Shown: positions 1 to 9,405, numbered from the stretch's first letter. The stretch: 39,037 nt of DNA from Bacteroidales bacterium (GCA_017961015.1 JAGCYC010000026.1:1-39037), one strand, 5' to 3'. The notes: generated by a model from the letters alone, not told the origin. A program made the numbers and translations.

Positions 1-548
<548 letters not shown>

Positions 549-573
549 TTCCTTCAGGAAAACTCATTTTCAC

Positions 574-606
574 AGCCTGACTCCTTTACGGAGCCAGGTT
601 TTTTGT
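574..606 (+). terminator. Rho-independent terminator after gapA
   Basis: Stem CCTGACTCC (576-584), loop TTTAC, stem GGAGCCAGG (590-598) with one A-C mismatch, followed by six T. It separates gapA from lpxB, whose promoter begins at the end of the T-tract. Confidence 0.8.
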
Positions 607-607
607 T

Positions 608-615
608 TATATTTG
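608..615 (+). promoter_or_regulatory. Bacteroidetes -7 promoter box for lpxB
   Basis: TATATTTG matches the Bacteroidetes consensus TAnnTTTG exactly. No convincing -33 TTTG is seen at the usual spacing. The lpxB start codon begins only four bases after the box, so the predicted transcript would have little or no 5' leader. This is the only promoter I see for lpxB-pdxB-DUF4301-citDEFX. Confidence 0.6.
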
Positions 616-619
616 TAGC

Positions 620-1777
620 ATGAAGTATTATCTGATAGCCGGAGAAGCTTCCGGGGACCTGCACGGTTCCAATCTGATGAAGGGGCTCTATGCCAAGGAC
701 CCCGGGGCCGATATCCGCTTCTGGGGCGGGGCCCTTATGGACGGAGTGTACCGGGAGCATCAGGGCGGCGGCGACGGCTTCGTGAAAGACTATCGCGACA
801 GCGCCGTAATGGGCTATCTGGAGGTACTTCTGAAGGCCGGGACCATAGCCCGCAAGCTAAGCGAGGCAAAGCGCGACATCGCCGCCTGGAAGCCCGACGT
901 GGTAATCCTGATAGACTATCCCGGCTTCAACCTCAAAGTGGCGGAATTCGCGCACTCACGGGGGATAAAAGTCTTTTACTACATAGCCCCCAAACTCTGG
1001 GCCTCCCGCGAGGGCCGCGTACGCAAGCTCAAGGCCTGGGTGGACCGTCTTTTCATAGTCTTCCCCTTCGAGAAGGAGTATTTCGGCAGGCTGGGAGTTC
1101 CCTATACCTATGCCGGAAATCCCCTGATAGACGCGATCGACAGCCATCCTGCCCTGCAGGAATCCAGGGAAGCCTTCCTGAAAAGGACAGGGCTTCCGGA
1201 CGTTCCGATGATTGCCCTTCTTGCCGGTTCGCGCAATATGGAGATAGGCTCGATGATGCCGCCTTTCATAGCCTTTGCCGACAAATGGCACGAAGCCTAC
1301 CCGGAATATCTCTTCCTTATTGCGGCCGCTCCGCAGAGAAGCCCCGAAGACTACGCCAAATGGCTTGTGGACAGGCCCTGGGTGCGGGTACTCTTTTCCG
1401 AAACCTACGCCGTCCTGCGTCACAGCCGTGCGGCGGTGATCAATTCCGGCACGGCCTCGCTGGAAGCCGCCCTTATAGGCACTCCGCAGGTGGTGGCATA
1501 CCGTACCGCCCGGATCAGCTATGCGATAATGCGGAATCTTATCCGCGTAAAGTATATTTCCCTGGCAAACCTCATCATCGGCAAGGCAGCCTTCAAGGAA
1601 CTGCTGCAGGACTATCTTACAGCCGATAACCTCTTCAACGAGATGCGCCGTATCCTTGAGGATGCACCTTACCGCGAGGCAATGCTGGAAGATTACGCCC
1701 GTGTGCGGGAGCTCCTTGGAGGAAGCGGAGCATCGAAGGCCGTCGCCGGGGCTATGACAGAATACCTAAAGGGATGA
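620..1777 (+). CDS. lpxB: Lipid-A-disaccharide synthase
   Basis: Family GT19 glycosyltransferase of lipid A synthesis. It condenses UDP-2,3-diacylglucosamine with lipid X to form the tetra-acyl disaccharide 1-phosphate at the inner face of the cytoplasmic membrane. The 385-residue length is normal for the family. The N-terminal GEASGDLHG motif (residues 8-16), the KVFYYIAPKLWASREGR segment in the first domain, and the UDP-binding NSGTASLEAALIGTPQVV stretch in the C-terminal domain are diagnostic. It heads an operon: its TGA overlaps the pdxB ATG (ATGA). No lipid A neighbours are present; the gene is grouped with pdxB and the citrate lyase genes instead. Confidence 0.96.
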   Translation: MKYYLIAGEASGDLHGSNLMKGLYAKDPGADIRFWGGALMDGVYREHQGGGDGFVKDYRDSAVMGYLEVLLKAGTIARKLSEAKRDIAAWKPDVVILIDYPGFNLKVAEFAHSRGIKVFYYIAPKLWASREGRVRKLKAWVDRLFIVFPFEKEYFGRLGVPYTYAGNPLIDAIDSHPALQESREAFLKRTGLPDVPMIALLAGSRNMEIGSMMPPFIAFADKWHEAYPEYLFLIAAAPQRSPEDYAKWLVDRPWVRVLFSETYAVLRHSRAAVINSGTASLEAALIGTPQVVAYRTARISYAIMRNLIRVKYISLANLIIGKAAFKELLQDYLTADNLFNEMRRILEDAPYREAMLEDYARVRELLGGSGASKAVAGAMTEYLKG

Positions 1778-2808
1778 AAGTAGTTGCCGATACCAATATC
1801 CCCTTCCTGAAGGGAGTACTTGAACCTTATGCCGAGGTAGTGTACAAGGAAGGCCGTTCCATAGACCGCGAAACCGTGGCCGATGCCGACGCCCTGCTCC
1901 TTCGCACCCGCACCAAGTGCAACGCCCAACTGCTGGAGGGAAGCCGGGTGAAGATGATTTCCAACGCCACCATAGGAACCGACCACGTGGACCTGCCCTG
2001 GTGCGAGGCCCACGGCATAAGCGTCTGCAATGCCGAAGGCTGCAACGCCGGCGCCGTGGCGGACTATGTCTTCTCCGCCCTTTACGGCATAGCGGCCCGC
2101 CGCGGAATACGCCTCAAGGGCGCCACGCTGGGCCTGGTAGGTGTGGGCCATGTGGGCAAACTTGTGCAGGAAATGGCCCTCAAGCTGGGTTTCCAGGTGC
2201 TCTGCTGCGATCCTCCCCGCGCCGCCGCGGAAGGCCCCGAAGGTTTCGTGAGCCTGGACGCCCTGCTGGAAGAGGCCGATATCGTAAGCCTCCACGTCCC
2301 GCTGGACGACAGCACCCGCAATATGGCCTCCGACGAATTCTTCGAGAAAATTCGCCACGGAGCCGTGCTCATAAACGCCGCACGCGGCGAGATAATAGAC
2401 GATGCTGCGCTGCTGCGCGCGCGCCCGAAGCTTGGCGCCCTGGTCCTGGACACCTGGAACAGCGAGCCCACGGTGAATCCTATGATAATCGACATTTGCG
2501 ATATCGCCACGCCGCATATCGCCGGCTACTCCTATCAGGGCAAGCGCAACGGAACCGCGATGGCGGTACAGGCACTTGCGAAGCATTTCGGCATAGAGGA
2601 ACTGTTCGACTTCTATCCCCCTGCACCCGGCGAAGCTATGCAGCCCGTAGCCCTGGACGTGGAAGGCCTGTCCCAGGGTGAGATAGCCGCCCTTCTGCAG
2701 TACAACTATCCCATCTTTACGGACGATTTCCTCTTCCGTTCAGACCCCGGCAGTTTCGAAAGGCTGCGCAGTGAATACAACTACAGACGAGAATTTTATA
2801 TACGCTAA
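1774..2808 (+). CDS. pdxB: 4-phosphoerythronate dehydrogenase
   Basis: NAD-dependent D-2-hydroxyacid dehydrogenase family member that oxidises 4-phospho-D-erythronate in the DXP-dependent pyridoxal phosphate pathway. The 344 residues contain the Rossmann motif GVGHVG (123-128) and the catalytic Arg in NAARG (R204), Glu in NSEP (E231) and His in TPHIAGYS (H248). The residues after about 255 fit the PdxB-type dimerisation tail, which separates it from SerA-like relatives, and GYSYQGK is typical of PdxB. It overlaps lpxB by four bases and ends five bases before the preferred start of the next gene. A different 2-hydroxyacid dehydrogenase is possible but less likely given the C-terminal extension. 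Confidence 0.9.
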   Translation: MKVVADTNIPFLKGVLEPYAEVVYKEGRSIDRETVADADALLLRTRTKCNAQLLEGSRVKMISNATIGTDHVDLPWCEAHGISVCNAEGCNAGAVADYVFSALYGIAARRGIRLKGATLGLVGVGHVGKLVQEMALKLGFQVLCCDPPRAAAEGPEGFVSLDALLEEADIVSLHVPLDDSTRNMASDEFFEKIRHGAVLINAARGEIIDDAALLRARPKLGALVLDTWNSEPTVNPMIIDICDIATPHIAGYSYQGKRNGTAMAVQALAKHFGIEELFDFYPPAPGEAMQPVALDVEGLSQGEIAALLQYNYPIFTDDFLFRSDPGSFERLRSEYNYRREFYIR

Positions 2809-2812
2809 AACT

Positions 2813-4306
2813 ATGTTCAACGCCAAAGACAGCAAACAGATTGCAGAGCGCGGCGCTTCCCTGAAGCAGGTGCGCGCCCAGATGGAACGTTTCAAGACAG
2901 GTTTCCCCTGGATGCAGATAGTAGGCCCCGCCACCCCCGAGCGCGGTATCCGTGTCCTGAGCCCGGAAATGGAGCAGCAGGCAGTGGATTACTGCGGCAA
3001 GGCTTCCGTAGCCGGCCGATGCAAGTTTGTCCCAGCATCGGGAGCCGCATCCCGTATGTTCAAGGATATGTTCGCGGCTTTGGACAAACTGGAAGCCGGA
3101 GAAGACGTCCCCGAAGGATCACCGGCAGCCCGTCTGGCCGCGTCCATCAAGGATTTCGCCTTCTATACACCCGAACTCTTCGGCGAGCCCGAAGACAGCG
3201 CGGCCTACCGCCTGAAAGTGCTCAGGGCCCTGCTTACCCCCGAAGGCCTCTCCTACGGCAGCAAGCCCAAGGGTGTGCTCAAGTTCCACCGTTATCCCTC
3301 CGAGGTGCGCACAGCCCTGGCCGAGCATCTGGTGGAAGCCCAGGCCTACCTTCGCAATGCCGACGGCAGCTGTTCGCTCACTATCACCATCTCCCCCGAG
3401 CACAGGGAACTCTTTGACAAGGCCGTGGCCGAGGTGAAGGAAGCTTATGAAAAACGCTACGGAGTAAGGTACGACATCCGTTTCACCACCCAGGACAAGG
3501 CCACCGATACCATAGCGGCCGATTCCTCCAACCGTCCTTTCCGCAAGGCCGACGGCAGCCTGCTCTTCCGTCCGGGAGGCCACGGCGCCCTTATCTATAA
3601 TCTGGACAAGGTGCAGGAAGAACTGGTAAGCATAAAGAATATCGACAACGTATCCCACGAAAAGTATCTGGAGATCACGGCCCGTTCCAAGAAAGTGCTT
3701 ATGGGCATAGCCCTGGAGCTGCGCGACCGTATCTTCGGCTATCTGAGGGCCCTGGACCAGGATCCCACCGAGAAGCTCTGCGACGAGATAGAGAACTTCC
3801 TGGACCGCCATCTGTGCATACAGATACCCCTGGCCCACAGCCATCAGGAGCGTGTGGAGATGCTCCGCTCCAAGCTGAACCGCCCCATCCGCGTGTGCGG
3901 TATGGTCCGGAACGAAGGCGAGCCCGGCGGCGGCCCTTACGTGATAGCCGGTAAAGACGGCTGCACCAGCCTGCAGATCCTGGAAAGCGTCCAGATCAAT
4001 CCCGACGACAAGGGCGCGATGCAGGCTATGTCCCGTGCCACCCACTTCAATCCGGTGGACCTGGTATGCCTGCTGCACGACTATAAGGGCGGCAAATTCA
4101 ATCTCCTGGACTTCGTGGACCACGATGCCGGCTTCCTTAGCAGCAAGAGCTACGAGGGACGCGAACTCAAGGCGCTGGAGCTTCCCGGCCTGTGGAACGG
4201 GGCTATGAGTGACTGGAACACCCTTTTCGTGGAGGTTCCCGCCCAGACCTTCAATCCCGTGAAGGTGGTCCTGGACCTCCTGCGTCCGGCACATCAGAAT
4301 CAGTAA
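2813..4306 (+). CDS. DUF4301 family protein
   Basis: A soluble protein of 497 residues with no signal peptide or membrane segment, recognised as the Bacteroidetes family DUF4301, whose function is unknown to me. The ATG at 2813 gives the family-like beginning MFNAKDSKQIAERG and lies just after the pdxB stop; an upstream GTG at 2771 would overlap pdxB by 38 bases and is less likely. Visible conserved stretches include FVPASGAASRMF near residue 60, a GTP/ATP-like Gly-Ala-Ala-Ser-Arg turn also seen in some nucleotide-binding proteins, LFRPGGHGALIYNL near the middle, and the C-terminal LPGLWNGAMSDWNT. The first and second resemble sugar-nucleotidyltransferase-like substrate loops, but that is only an impression. 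Thirteen bases separate it from citD. Confidence 0.85.
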   Translation: MFNAKDSKQIAERGASLKQVRAQMERFKTGFPWMQIVGPATPERGIRVLSPEMEQQAVDYCGKASVAGRCKFVPASGAASRMFKDMFAALDKLEAGEDVPEGSPAARLAASIKDFAFYTPELFGEPEDSAAYRLKVLRALLTPEGLSYGSKPKGVLKFHRYPSEVRTALAEHLVEAQAYLRNADGSCSLTITISPEHRELFDKAVAEVKEAYEKRYGVRYDIRFTTQDKATDTIAADSSNRPFRKADGSLLFRPGGHGALIYNLDKVQEELVSIKNIDNVSHEKYLEITARSKKVLMGIALELRDRIFGYLRALDQDPTEKLCDEIENFLDRHLCIQIPLAHSHQERVEMLRSKLNRPIRVCGMVRNEGEPGGGPYVIAGKDGCTSLQILESVQINPDDKGAMQAMSRATHFNPVDLVCLLHDYKGGKFNLLDFVDHDAGFLSSKSYEGRELKALELPGLWNGAMSDWNTLFVEVPAQTFNPVKVVLDLLRPAHQNQ

Positions 4307-4319
4307 ACAGTTTAGATAT

Positions 4320-4589
4320 ATGAAAGAAGCAGTTGCAGGTACTCTCGAATCCGGCGATATCTTCGTCAGGATCGGCCCTGGTGAAGGCCTTCAGATAGAC
4401 CTTCAGAGCTCGGTAGCCGCACAGTTCGGCCGCCAGATCAAGGAAGTGATCGGCGAAACCCTTAAGGAGCTCGGAATAAGCGACGCGCACGTGAGCGCCG
4501 TGGACAAGGGTGCTTTGGATTGTACAATCAGGGCCCGCGTGACAGCAGCCGCGGTCCGTTCAAGCGGAAAAGACGTATGGAAAGATTAA
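4320..4589 (+). CDS. citD: Citrate lyase acyl carrier protein (gamma subunit)
   Basis: Small carrier subunit of the citrate lyase complex. Its serine carries the 2'-(5''-triphosphoribosyl)-3'-dephospho-CoA prosthetic group on which acetyl and citryl thioesters form. The 89 residues match the family's usual length, and AVAGTLESGDIFVRI near the N-terminus contains the modified serine (S11). The segment VDKGALDCTIRARV near the C-terminus is also typical. It is the first gene of citD-citE-citF-citX and overlaps citE by 13 bases. No promoter box is visible in the 13-base gap upstream, so it is probably cotranscribed with the DUF4301 gene. Confidence 0.95.
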   Translation: MKEAVAGTLESGDIFVRIGPGEGLQIDLQSSVAAQFGRQIKEVIGETLKELGISDAHVSAVDKGALDCTIRARVTAAAVRSSGKDVWKD

Positions 4590-5467
4590 GGAGAACAATG
4601 ATGTTCGTACCGGGCAACAAACCCGGTATGATGGCCGATGCCCACATCTACGGGCCCGACTGCATAATGCTGGACCTGGAAGATTCGGTAACCCTGGCCG
4701 AAAAGGATGCCGCCCGCCTGCTGGTGTACAACGCCCTCAGGAGCATAGACTACGGCGACACCGAGATGGTCGTGCGCATCAACCCCCTGAACACGCCCTA
4801 CGGCCGCAAGGATGTGGAGGCTGTGGTCAAGGCTGGGGTGGATGTGATCCGTATGCCCAAGACCGAGACCGCGGAAGAAGTGGTGGAACTCGAGGCCGAA
4901 ATCCTGAAAGTCGAAAAGGAAATCGGCAGGGAAGGGGAGACCCGCATTATGGCCGCCATAGAAAGCGCCCTTGGCGTGGTGAACGCGTATGCCATCGCAA
5001 CGGCCTCCAAGAGGATGATGGGAATAGCCCTCGGGGCCGAAGACTACAGCGCCAACCTCAAGACCAACCGCACCCCCGGCGGCGCCGAACTCCTGCTTGC
5101 CCGGGAACAGATAGTGGTGGCCGCCCGCGCAGCCGGCATAGCCTGCTTCGATACGGTGTATTCCAACCTGGACGATATGGACAGCTTCCGCAAGGAGGTG
5201 GAGCTGGTAAAGACCCTCGGCTTTGACGGAAAATCCATTATCAACCCCCGCCAGATAGAGATTGTGAACGAAGTCTTCACTCCCACGGAGAAGGAGATCA
5301 CCAAGGCCCGTGCAGTGGTCGCCGCCATCCGTGAGGCCCAGGCTATGGGTTCCGGAGTCATTTCTCTCAACGGCAAGATGGTGGACCGTCCCGTAGTTCT
5401 CAGGGCCGAGCATACCATAGCCCTGGCCATAGCTGCCGGCGTAATTGACAAGGAGGAAGAGTTATGA
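4577..5467 (+). CDS. citE: Citrate lyase beta subunit (citryl-ACP lyase)
   Basis: HpcH/HpaI-fold Mg-dependent lyase that cleaves citryl-ACP into oxaloacetate and acetyl-ACP. The ATG at 4577 gives 296 residues starting MERLRRTMMFVPGNKPG; a TTG at 4520 would only add unconserved residues read from within citD. Motifs: MLDLEDSV (31-38), the RMPKTET segment, AAIESALG with the metal-ligand Glu, GIALGAEDYS with the metal-ligand Asp, and DGKSIINPRQ. The C-terminal SLNGKMVDRPVV is typical of CitE and argues against malyl-CoA lyases of the same fold. Its TGA overlaps the citF ATG. The adjacent citD and citF make the assignment secure. Confidence 0.96.
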   Translation: MERLRRTMMFVPGNKPGMMADAHIYGPDCIMLDLEDSVTLAEKDAARLLVYNALRSIDYGDTEMVVRINPLNTPYGRKDVEAVVKAGVDVIRMPKTETAEEVVELEAEILKVEKEIGREGETRIMAAIESALGVVNAYAIATASKRMMGIALGAEDYSANLKTNRTPGGAELLLAREQIVVAARAAGIACFDTVYSNLDDMDSFRKEVELVKTLGFDGKSIINPRQIEIVNEVFTPTEKEITKARAVVAAIREAQAMGSGVISLNGKMVDRPVVLRAEHTIALAIAAGVIDKEEEL

Positions 5468-6885
5468 GAAATTCGAAAGTACTTTCCCTGGAAGAAGCTA
5501 TCCGCCGTTCCGGACTGAAGGACGGTATGACCATCAGTTTCCACCATCATTTCCGTGGCGGGGACAAGGTGGTTAACCTGGTTGTGGACTGCCTGGCCCG
5601 AATGGGCTTCAAGGACCTTAAACTGGCCGCCTCCAGCCTTTCGGACGTGCACAGCCCCCTTATCGGGCATATCAAAAACGGCGTCATCACCGGCATCTCC
5701 ACCTCGGGACTTCGCGGTGAACTGGCCGATGCCATATCCCACGGGCTGATGGACAGCCCCGTGGTGTTCCGTTCCCACGGCGGACGCGGCAGCGCCATCG
5801 CAAACGGTGAACTCAAGATAGACGTAGCCTTCCTGGGTGCATCGGCCTCGGACGAGCTCGGAAATGCCTGCGGCGTGCCCCGCAGCGAGAATGCCAAGAG
5901 CATCTGCGGCTCGCTGGGCTATGCCCTTCCCGACGCCCGTTACGCCTCCCACGTTATCGTCCTTACCGACGACCTTGTCCCTTATCCCAACCTTCCTGCC
6001 GGAATCCGCGGGGCCGATGTGGAATCCGTTGTAGTGGTGGACAGCGTGGGCGATTCCTCCAAGATATCGGCCGGTGCCATACGCGACAGCAAGAACCCCC
6101 GCGACATCCTGCTCGCAAAGCAGGCCGCAAAGGTTGTGATCAACTCCGGCCTCTTTGTGGACGGCTTCTCCATCCAGACAGGTACAGGCGGTGCCTCGCT
6201 GGCCGTCGTCAAATACATACGCGAGGAAATGATAGCCCGCGGCATCAAGGCCTCCTTCGCCCTCGGCGGCATTACCGCCCATATGGTGAAGCTTCACGAG
6301 GAAGGCCTTATCGGCAGGCTTATAGATGTCCAGTCCTTCGACAAGGTGGCTGCCCAGAGCATCGCCTCCGATCCTTCCCACGTGGAGGTATCGGCAGTTG
6401 AATATGCCTCGGGACAGCACACTGGATCGGCCACCCACGCGCTTGACATAGTGATTCTGAGCGCCCTCGAGGTGGATACCGATTTCAATGTGAATGTGCT
6501 CGTAGGAAGCGACGGCGTTATCCGCGGCGCCATAGGCGGGCATCAGGATACGGCCGAGGACAGTGCCCTGAGCATCATCGTGTGCCCTCTGCTGCGTGGA
6601 AGGATACCCTGCGTGGTACCCAAGGTCACCACTCTCATTACTCCCGGAAAGAGCGTGGACGTAGTGGTTACCGAATACGGTATAGCAGTCAACCCCAATC
6701 GGCCCGAAATTGCCGAAAGGCTGAAGGCCGCCGGCCTGAAACTCGTTGACATAAAGGAACTTGCCGATAAGGCCCGTTCCGTGATAGGCACTCCCGATCC
6801 CCTTCCCTTCGGGGATAAGGTCGTGGGCGTGGTGATGAACCGCGACGGCTCGGTACTGGACAAGATTTACAATATCCGTGATTAG
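5464..6885 (+). CDS. citF: Citrate lyase alpha subunit (citrate:acetyl-ACP transferase)
   Basis: Transfers the carrier thioester from acetate to citrate, giving citryl-ACP for CitE. At 473 residues it is somewhat shorter than the roughly 510 of the enterobacterial protein; the N-terminus is the compact part. Characteristic segments are TISFHHHFRGGD near residue 24, FLGASASDELGNACG around residue 125, the CoA-transferase-type glycine loop QTGTGGASLAV around residue 240, and TEYGIAVNP near residue 400. It is cytoplasmic and works in the CitD-CitE-CitF complex. It overlaps citE by four bases and citX by eight. Confidence 0.95.
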   Translation: MRNSKVLSLEEAIRRSGLKDGMTISFHHHFRGGDKVVNLVVDCLARMGFKDLKLAASSLSDVHSPLIGHIKNGVITGISTSGLRGELADAISHGLMDSPVVFRSHGGRGSAIANGELKIDVAFLGASASDELGNACGVPRSENAKSICGSLGYALPDARYASHVIVLTDDLVPYPNLPAGIRGADVESVVVVDSVGDSSKISAGAIRDSKNPRDILLAKQAAKVVINSGLFVDGFSIQTGTGGASLAVVKYIREEMIARGIKASFALGGITAHMVKLHEEGLIGRLIDVQSFDKVAAQSIASDPSHVEVSAVEYASGQHTGSATHALDIVILSALEVDTDFNVNVLVGSDGVIRGAIGGHQDTAEDSALSIIVCPLLRGRIPCVVPKVTTLITPGKSVDVVVTEYGIAVNPNRPEIAERLKAAGLKLVDIKELADKARSVIGTPDPLPFGDKVVGVVMNRDGSVLDKIYNIRD

Positions 6886-7423
6886 CCTCGAGCAGCTGCT
6901 GAAAGCGAGGGACGAGCGCTGCAGTAAGCAGAAAAAGCTTCTGGAAGCCTTTCCCGGCCGGACTCTGGTATGCCTTACCGTGCAGCTCCCGGGTCCGGTC
7001 AAGCGCTCCCGCAACTCGCTCTTAGTGGGCGGTGCGGGTCTGGCGGCCCTGCTGGAGCGCTTCGGCAGCGTCCTTTCCCACGTCCAGGTAAGGGACCTTC
7101 CCAGCGGTTACGAGGCCTATTTACTTCTGCCTCTTCCTGCAGTGGCGGTAAAGCGCATCTGCTGCGAAATAGAGCAGACTCATCCTCTCGGACGCCTGAT
7201 GGATATCGACGTCCTCACTCTGGAGGATGGCAGCCCGGTGCCGCTGGACCGCTCCTCGCTGGGCCTTGGGGAGCGCACTTGCCTGCTGTGCCCCCAGCCT
7301 GCCCGCTACTGTATGCGGGCCCGCACTCACAGCCTGGAGGAGCTGCTGGGTAAAATAGAAACTATGATAAACGAATACAGCGAATGTCAGACCTTTACAG
7401 ACAACTCACCGGGGAGCAGATAA
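6878..7423 (+). CDS. citX: Holo-citrate lyase synthase (apo-citrate lyase phosphoribosyl-dephospho-CoA transferase)
   Basis: Attaches the triphosphoribosyl-dephospho-CoA group to the CitD serine. The 181 residues have the family's typical size and motifs: LLKARDERCSKQ at the N-terminus, LTVQLPGPVKRS (residues 33-44), HPLGRLMDIDVLT near residue 105, and the paired cysteines of TCLLCPQPARYC near residue 135. The start is a GTG that overlaps citF by eight bases. The 3' end overlaps the following DUF4954 gene by 40 bases, which fits translational coupling. Its partner activity, CitG, is encoded downstream at 9459. Confidence 0.93.
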   Translation: MISLEQLLKARDERCSKQKKLLEAFPGRTLVCLTVQLPGPVKRSRNSLLVGGAGLAALLERFGSVLSHVQVRDLPSGYEAYLLLPLPAVAVKRICCEIEQTHPLGRLMDIDVLTLEDGSPVPLDRSSLGLGERTCLLCPQPARYCMRARTHSLEELLGKIETMINEYSECQTFTDNSPGSR

Positions 7424-9378
7424 GTTTTCTTGAATCCCGGGGATGCCGGGCCGATGACTGGTCCACTGTCTATATCACCGATCCCGACTCATTGAGGTAT
7501 GTACGTGATGTGCGCTTTTCGGCAACGGTCCGCTTAGGCCGTTTTACCGGGGAGTTCACCCTGCCCGGAGGTATAAAAAAGCATTCCGGCATACGCAACG
7601 CCACTCTCCACAACGTGACGGTAGGGGATGACAGCCTTATCGAGAACATCTCCAACTATATCGCCAACTACGATATCGGCAGTCACAGCTACATAGAGAA
7701 CGTGGACCTTCTGCTCACTGAGGAGAAGTGCCGTTTCGGTAATGGCGTGGCAGTTTCCGTGATGAACGAGACCGGCGGCCGTGAAGTCCGTATCTTCGAC
7801 CGCCTGAGTGCCCAGCTGGCCTATGTCCTGTGTATGTACAGGCACCGCAAAGAGCTGGTAGACAGGCTGGACTCGCTCATTGAAGAGTACGCTTCGCGGC
7901 AGGAATCGGAACGCGGGAAGATAGGCGACCACGTATCGATCCGCAATACCCGTCATATCAACGGTGTAAAGATAGGGGACTATGCCGTGATAAGCGGCGT
8001 GTCCCGGCTGCGCAACGGAAGCGTCAATTCAAATGCGATAGCCCCCGTGACCATCTCCCACGGCGTCATAGCCGACGATTTCATTATCTCCAGCGGAAGC
8101 AATATCTCCGACAACACCTGCCTGGAGCGCTGTTTTGTGGGCCAGTGCTGCATAATGGGACACGGCTACAGTGCCTCTGATTCGCTGTTTTTCAGCAACT
8201 GCCAGGAGGAGAACGGCGAGGCCTGCGCCATCTTCGCCGGACCATTCACGGTTACCCATCACAAGTCCACCCTCCTGATCGCCGGAATGTTTTCCTTTAT
8301 GAACGCCGGCAGCGGCTCCAACCAGAGCAACCATATGTACAAGCTGGGGCCCATCCATCAGGGAATACTGGAAAGGGGAGCAAAGACCGCATCCGACTCA
8401 TATATACTCTGGCCGTCCCGGGTTGGAGCCTTCTCGCTGGTAATGGGTAGGCACGTAACCCACTCCGACACCTCTTCGCTGCCCTTCTCCTATCTTATCG
8501 AGCAGCAGAATACCACTTATCTGGTGCCCGGGGTGAACCTTCGCAGCGTAGGTACCATACGCGATGCCCAGAAATGGCCCAGGCGCGATGCCCGCAGGGA
8601 TCCGGACCGTCTGGACTGCATAAACTACAACCTGCTCAGCCCCTATACCATCCAGAAGATGTTCAGGGGTATCGGCCTTCTGGAGAGTCTTCAGGACGCT
8701 TCCGGAAAGCTGTCCGACATCTATTCCTACCACAGCACGAAAATACGCAATTCCTCACTTCAGGGAGGTATCCGTTACTACCGTACAGCGATAACCAAGT
8801 TCCTGGGGAATTCCATAATAAAGCGCCTGGAAAACCTTCCGGCCAATGCCTCCGATGCCCTTATACGCGAGACTCTCAAGCCGGGCTGTCCTGCCGGGGA
8901 AGGCGAGTGGGTGGACCTTAGCGGTCTGATTGCTCCCAAAAAGGCCGTATCGGATCTTCTGGACAGGGTGGAAAGGGGAGAACTCACGCTGGAAGGCCTG
9001 GGCGAAGGTTTCAGGGCTATTCACGATTATTATTACGACGCCGAATGGACCTGGGCCTACGACAAGTATGCCTCCTTCTTCGGCTATCCTCTGGAAACGG
9101 TTACGGCGGCCCAGGTGGTACGCATCGTGGATCTTTGGAAAGAGGCTGTAATCGGCCTTGACAAGGAGATTTACGAGGATGCGCGGAAAGAGTTCAACCT
9201 GGCTTCGATGACGGGATTCGGGGCCGATGGGGACAAGCAGATAAAGGAGCGCGACTTCAGCGAAGTCAGAGGCGGTTTCGAATCCAATTCCTTCGTGAAG
9301 GCTGTCCTTGAGCATATCCGCGTGAAAGAGGCCCTGGGGAATGAACTGATATCGAGACTTTGCGGCTCAAAGTGTTGA
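7384..9378 (+). CDS. DUF4954 family protein with left-handed beta-helix
   Basis: A 664-residue protein lying inside the citrate lyase cluster. I recognise the Bacteroidetes DUF4954 family; its molecular function is not known to me. Residues of about 60-330 read like an irregular hexapeptide-repeat left-handed beta-helix, as in sugar nucleotidyltransferases and acyltransferases: IGSHSYIENV, IGDHVSIRN, IGDYAVISGV, VIADDFIISSGSNISDN. A conserved loop GPFTVTHHKSTLLIAG with two histidines and HVTHSDTSSLPFSYL follow. The C-terminal third is predicted mostly helical, and there is no signal peptide. It overlaps citX by 40 bases and precedes citC-citG by 80. The context suggests cotranscription with citrate lyase, but a role in citrate metabolism is only inferred from position. 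Confidence 0.85.
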   Translation: MSDLYRQLTGEQISFLESRGCRADDWSTVYITDPDSLRYVRDVRFSATVRLGRFTGEFTLPGGIKKHSGIRNATLHNVTVGDDSLIENISNYIANYDIGSHSYIENVDLLLTEEKCRFGNGVAVSVMNETGGREVRIFDRLSAQLAYVLCMYRHRKELVDRLDSLIEEYASRQESERGKIGDHVSIRNTRHINGVKIGDYAVISGVSRLRNGSVNSNAIAPVTISHGVIADDFIISSGSNISDNTCLERCFVGQCCIMGHGYSASDSLFFSNCQEENGEACAIFAGPFTVTHHKSTLLIAGMFSFMNAGSGSNQSNHMYKLGPIHQGILERGAKTASDSYILWPSRVGAFSLVMGRHVTHSDTSSLPFSYLIEQQNTTYLVPGVNLRSVGTIRDAQKWPRRDARRDPDRLDCINYNLLSPYTIQKMFRGIGLLESLQDASGKLSDIYSYHSTKIRNSSLQGGIRYYRTAITKFLGNSIIKRLENLPANASDALIRETLKPGCPAGEGEWVDLSGLIAPKKAVSDLLDRVERGELTLEGLGEGFRAIHDYYYDAEWTWAYDKYASFFGYPLETVTAAQVVRIVDLWKEAVIGLDKEIYEDARKEFNLASMTGFGADGDKQIKERDFSEVRGGFESNSFVKAVLEHIRVKEALGNELISRLCGSKC

Positions 9379-9405
9379 GAAATCGGCGGAAAAGAGGTAT
9401 ATTTG
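9375..9405 (+). promoter_or_regulatory. Internal promoter for citC/citG-acn-icd
   Basis: -33 TTG (9375-9377) and a perfect -7 box TATATTTG (9398-9405) are separated by 20 bp. The pair sits at and just after the stop codon of the DUF4954 gene and 53 bases before the citC-citG start. It would allow the downstream three genes to be expressed apart from citDEFX. Confidence 0.6.

Noticed and set aside
3119-4294. A 391-codon open frame on the reverse strand across the DUF4301 gene
   Set aside because: It is a shadow of the forward gene, with no promoter or motif, and would conflict with an operon of overlapping forward genes.
4577-5467. Malyl-CoA or citramalyl-CoA lyase as the identity of citE
   Set aside because: The gene lies between citD and citF and carries the CitE-type C-terminal SLNGKMVD motif.
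5044-7014. A 656-codon open frame on the reverse strand across citE and citF
   Set aside because: It is antisense to two unmistakable citrate lyase genes; its product is a histidine- and glycine-rich shadow without any family motif, a result of high GC and codon bias.
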